The notes under the pieces were generated by a model that was not told the DNA's origin, made no database searches, and worked only from the letters and a program-made list of their open reading frames with translations. This document shows positions 58,459-64,000 of a stretch of 64,000 nucleotides of DNA, piece by piece. The position numbers were made by a program, and so were the translations under genes. Every line of letters begins with the position of its first letter. Positions within the stretch are counted from its first letter, which is position 1. The stretch is from contig CM114274.1 of assembly GCA_050084515.1 (NCBI GenBank), positions 12,028,001 to 12,092,000 of the forward strand, in the 5' to 3' direction. The stretch is from Blasia pusilla (taxonomy: Eukaryota; Marchantiophyta; Marchantiopsida; Blasiales).

Positions 58459-59107
58459 CTTCCGGTGGTCCGTTGAGGGCTGCATGGAACTGTTGGAGTT
58501 GTGAGCCACAAAGCCCATCACAGGACGAAGCAAAGAGAACAGTACAGGGACGGTCGTATATGAGAGTTCTGATTGTATGGATACGACCGTTCCTGTATTC
58601 TTCTCTTCTCCCATCTCTTCTCCCACAAAAGAAGTGGGTTTCTCTTGGACCTAAAAGGATCAACGATCGAATCGATGCCTGCAAACCTATGAACGACTCG
58701 GAGGTGCGAATCCATTGAAAAAACGTTGAGGAGAAGAGATCAATGCAGCGGAGAATGGCGGATTTGAGAAAGTATTGGGAGAATGGGTACTGGTATGTAC
58801 CTGGACGTTCTAGGTGGACATTAATTTTTGATTCGAGAGAAAGAGGTCGAAATGACCGTCGTGCTTTCGTCGAGGAACATCGTTCAGATTCTGCTGCAAG
58901 AAGAGGATATCAGTTGGGTAGCCATTCCGCTCCGGCTCAATGTGACGCGCGATTCAACCAGTTCAATCACAAAACGACTGTAAAGGGGTTCAGAAATGAT
59001 ACAAAGAAAAAAAATCAATTGAGACTCACTACCTCATCTTTTTTTTTTAGCTGCAGGAGGAAACTCCGAATCAACTTTGCTTGCACTTGGGCATCTCAAT
59101 GTCCTCC
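58459..59107. other. Region between tandem repeat and coiled-coil gene
   Basis: A plus-strand frame at 58743-59126 (127 residues, starting MQRRMADLRKYWENGYWYV) is open but ends by overlapping the antisense last exon of the coiled-coil gene. It has no recognised domain. It might be a small gene or chance. The 3' untranslated part of the minus-strand gene is probably here too. Confidence 0.35.
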
Positions 59108-62100
59108 TCAATGTTTCCTCCGTTGAACATCTTGTCTAGTGGCCTCAACCCTTGATTTCTCCAACTGCAGACGAACAATATCACAAATCGTGGTGGGAGT
59201 CAGGCATCGAGCTCGACAACACGGGATAGGATAGAAGCGTTATGTGATGCAGATGAGCGTTTAAGATAGACCGGACCATTCAGAGTACACGAGATTTGTT
59301 GATGGTTCAAACGACGAACTAGGATATGGTGACTACAGCAGCCGCCGTGGCAGTACATAGTAGGTCGGATGGAGAAAATTTGAGCATCGCAGAGTAACTT
59401 TAGTAAGAACACGCGCACAGAGATTCAGTTTTCTCCCGACGGAACATCAAACGAGCTTCGTGAAGGTTATGCTACGATTGCCCTCTAACGATCCAAAACG
59501 TACCTTAGCGCTTTGCTGTGCTTCATTCAGTTCTGCTAGCCTCTGACAGAGTACTGCGCGCATGTTGGCTTCAGTCCTGCGCCATCCTCTCTCTCTTTTC
59601 ATCACCTCGTCTGGAGATATGAAACGTTAACAAGAACTTCAAGTTAAAACGTGAGGCATTTTTCTCAACGCGACAGAGTGAATTTCTCATTCATGGGTAG
59701 AAGAGTTATCGTCGCTCTCATTTCTTCTTACACTCCGCACCAAACACACTCCCCTTCGAATGGGTTTTCTGTAGGCTGTGTACACCTTGTGTCCAAGACA
59801 AGGAATGCAGACATTTACACGTCCTTGATTCAAATTCCAGAAGATGAACAAGCGGCATACTAACGTGTGATGAAATCAGGGCAAAGCAATTGTGGATGTG
59901 CATCCATTCACCTTGGAGAGATTTGATTGCACTGTCGCTCGAAGCTTGGAACTGGTCTGAGGCAGGAGTAGGTGGCCGCAATGACTCCTTAATTTTGGAA
60001 TTCCTTGCTACCTGGGGTTTGGTGCCTGTCTGGGGGATCTTCGCCGTGGTTTGTAGAGCCCTCCTGTTTGTACCGGAAGCTCTAGTAGATCCATTTGCAA
60101 TAGCCGGAAATGTTTCGTTTCTTGCTGGCCTTCCCTTGGGATAATCTCTGGTGTGTAACTCCACTGACGGTGCTGGAGAAACCTCGGATGCTTCTTCTTG
60201 GCCCGTCGGGACTCCAGAATGCGGACCTTTGTTCATTCTAGAGTTTGGATTGGCTGCAACTCGAGAAGCAGGTGGCAGTGATTCTGGTAAGGAGAGAGTT
60301 TCTCTCATCCTCCACTTCCCCTGCGCCTCTGCTTTTGAATCCTTGGCAGAAAGAGAGAAATCACTTCTCCTATCAGTGGGAGAGAAGGGCTGAGAGTCTT
60401 CGGTTAGAGGGGGACTTCTCTGCGACTGAGAACTTGCTCTTTCGCGAGAAGTATAGAGAGAGGTAGAAGTTCTCTTTAGGGTACCGATAGTAGAATTGTG
60501 AAACGCGTCTATCAATGTGGGGCTTCTCTCTCCGTCTCTGACAAGTCCTAGATCAGAAGCGTAGGGAGAGGATGGCTGGGAGGATTCCGATGACCCCGCA
60601 CTTTTCTCCTCGAATATTGACGCATGATGTGCTCCAGACTGGTGAGATTGGCTCAAAGCATTTGCTCTCCCAGCTTTCTTTCCAGGCTCGTTAGAAGATG
60701 GGTAGAAGTTTCTGGTGGTCTGGGATGCTTCAGAATTGACTGGGATTCTAGGCGGACGCTGGGTGTGTTCAACAAACAAAGGATTCTTGTTGCCAAACGT
60801 AGCACTCAAACTCTCGGAAGTTAAAGGGCTTCTCATTGACTGAGAACTGTGCTTTGTTCCTCTTCGGATTGAGGAATGAGTTCGCCTCGCAGCAGGGGAA
60901 GGAGGTTGAGGAGGATAAAATGCAGCAGAATTTCTGGGTGCATGAAGTTTTGAATCTCTCGAAAATGCGCCACCTCCGCGGCCCTGTATTCACAGCTCAC
61001 ATTGTAACAGTCAGACCCGTTGGTTACGCCGAGCCAATGCTTCTGGCATAATGCGTCTGATACAGTAGAAGACGCCAAACATCAATCTGCAGTAGCGCAC
61101 AATCTCATCGTCATGGCTAGAATGGGATTACAAATACTATTTATCTCATAGCCTGTGACAGGTAACACAACTACCAACAGGACCGAGCATCATGAGTTCT
61201 GCTCTGCTGTACTCACAATGCTTGCCATAGATTGCCTCTCCAGCTCGAGAAATTCTTCTACTGCATGCGCTTGGTCCAACGTGGCATCTGAAATTCAGGA
61301 CCACGAAGTTTTAATAAGGGTGAGAGCAGTGGGAACGTGCTAAAGTCGATTCGAAAATGGTGTCCACTCATGCGAACTCTGGTCCATTATAGTCTTTCCG
61401 CACTGAAATTCAGCATCTGATTAGAGCTTCTGTCACTTCATATCGATACCTGCTGCCACCGAACCATTTTGTGATGACGCATACTGAGTTGCTTCCAATA
61501 TCGCAGACTGCTCTGCCTCAGCATCACCAATCACCCTGTGAACAGAGGAGAAATCATGCTGAGCGCTCAGTTTTCGCTTATTTGGGTACGCGAATAGATA
61601 CAAGGACAAAACATCAAAAGGCAATCTACTGCCTTAAAGACATATTCGGGGATTAGAAATAGAAATCATTTCTTATGAGAAATCAAATGAAATCCTTCTC
61701 CCAACAGATACAGTTATAATGTGTTGTCAATACAAATTACCATATTCAAGCTCCTGTCTTCAATTCTATGTCTCCCAATTTAAACACAGGGACGGAAATC
61801 AAATCGAACCAATGTAGCATTGAAGTCGGATTCGAGAACTCACAATTCTGCCGATGTTAGCCGCTCCTGAACAGCGACCAGATTCGACTCTAGCTGATGT
61901 TTTTTTCTTTGGGCTTGGTCAAAATCTTCCTTGAGCAACTCGTAGCTTTCTACCAATCTACGAGTGCAGTTGGACGCAGAAATTTTACGTTCAGGTATAA
62001 AATGTAACTCAGCGAAAACGCATCCAGAACTGAAAGGGGATGTCAAAATTTCGTCTAGAAATCGAGATTCAAGTGGACGAGTTAAAATCTAATATCCTCA

Positions 62101-63758
62101 TAAGTTTTGCAGAACCATTCTCCTAAAACTAATGCGAACTTAATATAAAAACACTAAACTACCACGAATGACCACAAGCAAGAATCATCAGCCCATCGGC
62201 CGGGTCCTCCTCTCTCTATACGTCTTCTGCTTTTTCACAAAGTAACAATCTTCTTCTTCTTCTTCCTATACTAAGGAGGAGCCACAAGTCGATGGATGCA
62301 GATTGTAGAACGGGCCAAAATGCGTTCAAATTGATGTCACTGAATGCCCTACTTCGAGAGCGCCAATTCGGACATTTGCGGGCGGAAATGGTCAATGATC
62401 TTTCCACGAATTCAAGAACATTGAAGTGTAATTCCATTCACTGTCACTGAAGTGTGAAAATTAAAAAAGGGAAAAAAAAAAAAAACTATATATCTCTCCC
62501 AGACAAACTTTGCATCAAGTCGTTGTAGTATAGTGGTAAGTATTCCCGCCTGTCACGCGGGTGACCCGGGTTCGATCCCCGGCAGCGGCGCAGATTTCTA
62601 ATCTTGGAAATAAATTTTGGTTGGATTTGTCTTCCAAGCCGATCGAATTTTTGACACGTTTGCGACTCCTGCAAAGCTTGAAGAGTGGCTGTAGGGAATA
62701 CACTATTACCAGGTCTAAGTGTACTTCATGTGTCCTCATTCAAACTGGCTGCTAGTTGAACAGAGAGTGATTGATACCTCCGATTTTCATCGAGAAGATG
62801 ATGCTGCTCCTTGCATTTGGTACTAAGTGCCTCCTCGGCGGACCCCAAGCTCTTTTGGAGTTCTTGAATTTGGCGCCGCTGCTTGCGAAGAAACACCTCT
62901 TTTTCTTTCAATCCCTGCGCCAAGGAATTGAAAAATATTGTTTTACAAATAGAGCCGGCCAACATCACGGTTTACTAAGTCTACTAGCAGCCCTTCGGTT
63001 CAGTGGTGACGTATTGGTCAAGAGTCCATTATCGTCTAAATCTCAGAGACTCTAAGAAAGGATATCCACCTGTAGTAATCTTGTCATAGCTTCTTGCACA
63101 TAAAGCATGACGGAATTATATTTGCTGATTGATAGTACATCGCTCCACATGATTGTACGAGTTTTGGATTCGTATCAGGAGAAAATCTTATGCATACCCT
63201 TTCACATTTGCCGTGCACACCACTGGACTCACGATGCTCCAAGTTTTGACGAAGTTCCGCCAGATTCTGTAGGTAATTAGCGAGTTTCATGCTCTGTCAG
63301 AGGCAGTCATTCATGATCGTCATGAGCAACCTAACAAGTTGGCCTACACCGTAATGGGTAACCAAAAAAACTTGGTATGCGTTTGGATCATAATGCTTCC
63401 TCAATTACAGCCGTCCCTCTGCCATTTCTTTGTACCTTCTGTGCTTTTTCGGCCGGAATCGGAGAACGAGAAAAAAAAGTTGAATTGCTTGTTCCAATTT
63501 TAAAACTGTCAGAACTTTCGAAAATCGAGCCAAAACTGTGAACTGTGAACTTTCCGGGCCTCAGGGATAGCATAATTACGAGCTAGAATCGAATGCAAAC
63601 TGAGGGGACAATTCAGATCATGTACGCAGAAAGCTGTCATGTGTGAGTCGTCATATAGTCTTCAAGATGCAACAAAACATTTTACCTTCTCTGCCAGATC
63701 CTTCTCTTCCTGTAACTTGTCCTTGACGCACTCTAAGGCCTCATATTCCGCTTCTTGT
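59108..63758 (-). CDS. Coiled-coil protein with long Ser/Pro-rich segment, 3' part
   Basis: I do not recognise the family. Minus-strand exons (high to low) are 63758-63686, 63293-63198, one near 63092-63070 with unsure ends, 62914-62778, 61957-61844, 61535-61450, 61287-61217, 60983-59912, 59610-59504 and 59164-59108 (TGA). From 62914 down every junction is GT...AG and in phase. The N-terminal part is beyond the window. The visible N-terminal half is heptad-rich coiled coil (EYEALECVKDKLQEEKDLAE; LRKQRRQIQELQKSLG; ENRRLVESYELLKEDF). The 357-residue exon at 60983-59912 is rich in Ser, Pro, Thr and Arg and looks disordered. The last two exons return to helix (EVMKRERGWRRTEANMRAV; KLEKSRVEATRQDVQRRKH). 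The layout suggests a cytoskeletal, vesicle-tethering or scaffold protein, which is inference only. No lesions are seen. Confidence 0.8.
62519..62590 (+). tRNA. tRNA-Asp (GTC anticodon)
   Basis: A 72-nt cloverleaf starts GTCGTTGTAGTATAGTGG. The D loop contains AGTGGTAAGTA, the anticodon stem-loop CCCGC-CTGTCAC-GCGGG has anticodon GTC at 62552-62554, and the T arm has GGTTCGATCC. The acceptor stem GTCGTTG pairs with CAGCGGC using two G-U pairs. Box A (TAGTATAGTGG) and box B (GGTTCGATCCC) are intact. It lies on the strand opposite to the coiled-coil gene, inside that gene's 61958-62777 intron. Confidence 0.95.
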
Positions 63759-64000
63759 CTGTGACACGGAATTGTTGTGAAGGTTCATTCCTACGGTTTC
63801 AAATCTAAATGCTTCAATTCAGCTTCTGTGGAAAATAGATCCTAGTTTATCAGCAACCACTACGACAGGTTCACCTGGACGATCTTGCAAGATTGAGTAA
63901 AGATCGGAGCAGCAAACGCTTCAAAAATTACAACGGTTTTCCAACATTTTAACTTCGTTCAAGAAAGAACCCGCTCTTGAATTCAAGAACGATCAAAGGT

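Overview
This looks like nuclear DNA of a land plant, possibly a non-seed plant. The evidence is a spliced gene for a plant-type UBC7-class ubiquitin-conjugating enzyme, a eukaryotic tRNA-Asp, plant-style Ty1/copia and Ty3/gypsy elements, Mutator-like (MULE) transposons with a SWIM zinc finger, and a small Helitron. I cannot name the species. About three quarters of the window is nested, broken transposon sequence. The host genes lie in the right-hand 18 kb.

Layout. (1) 1-10.2 kb: copy A of a large MULE with two divergent genes, an accessory gene on the minus strand and the transposase on the plus strand. Introns of both genes, and the space between their starts, are filled with arrays of one 27-bp palindrome (arm GCAACCCGTCGGA, one centre base, then the reverse complement). 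(2) 10.2-18.9 kb: the 3' half of a gypsy element (G1), split by a complete but dead copia element with a 5-bp target duplication. (3) 19.0-30.9 kb, minus strand: gypsy fragment G2, then the nearly complete gypsy G3. Its polyprotein order is gag, protease, a DNA cytosine-5 methyltransferase domain, RT, RNase H, integrase, PHD finger. (4) 30.9-37.7 kb, minus strand: an unrelated gypsy, G5, inserted in G3. (5) 37.7-42.3 kb, plus strand: G4, the gag-protease-methyltransferase half of the same gypsy family. (6) 42.3-45.4 kb, minus strand: MULE copy B, whose intron holds a very regular array of the palindrome at about 57-bp spacing. (7) 45.4-48 kb: anonymous DNA, then a GC-rich, microsatellite-rich 5' region. 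(8) 48.0-51.6 kb: the six-exon UBC7/UBE2G2-type gene. (9) 51.6-59 kb: AT-rich intergenic DNA with a 208-bp Helitron and a local tandem repeat. (10) 59.1-64 kb, minus strand: the 3' part of a coiled-coil protein gene, with a tRNA-Asp gene on the opposite strand inside one intron.

The two most notable things are the retrotransposon family that carries both a DNA methyltransferase and a PHD finger, and the MULE that pairs a ParB-like accessory protein with arrays of one palindrome confined to its introns and its divergent promoter. All transposon reading frames seen here contain stops or frameshifts, so these are fossils. Comparing copies still shows the ancestral domain plan.
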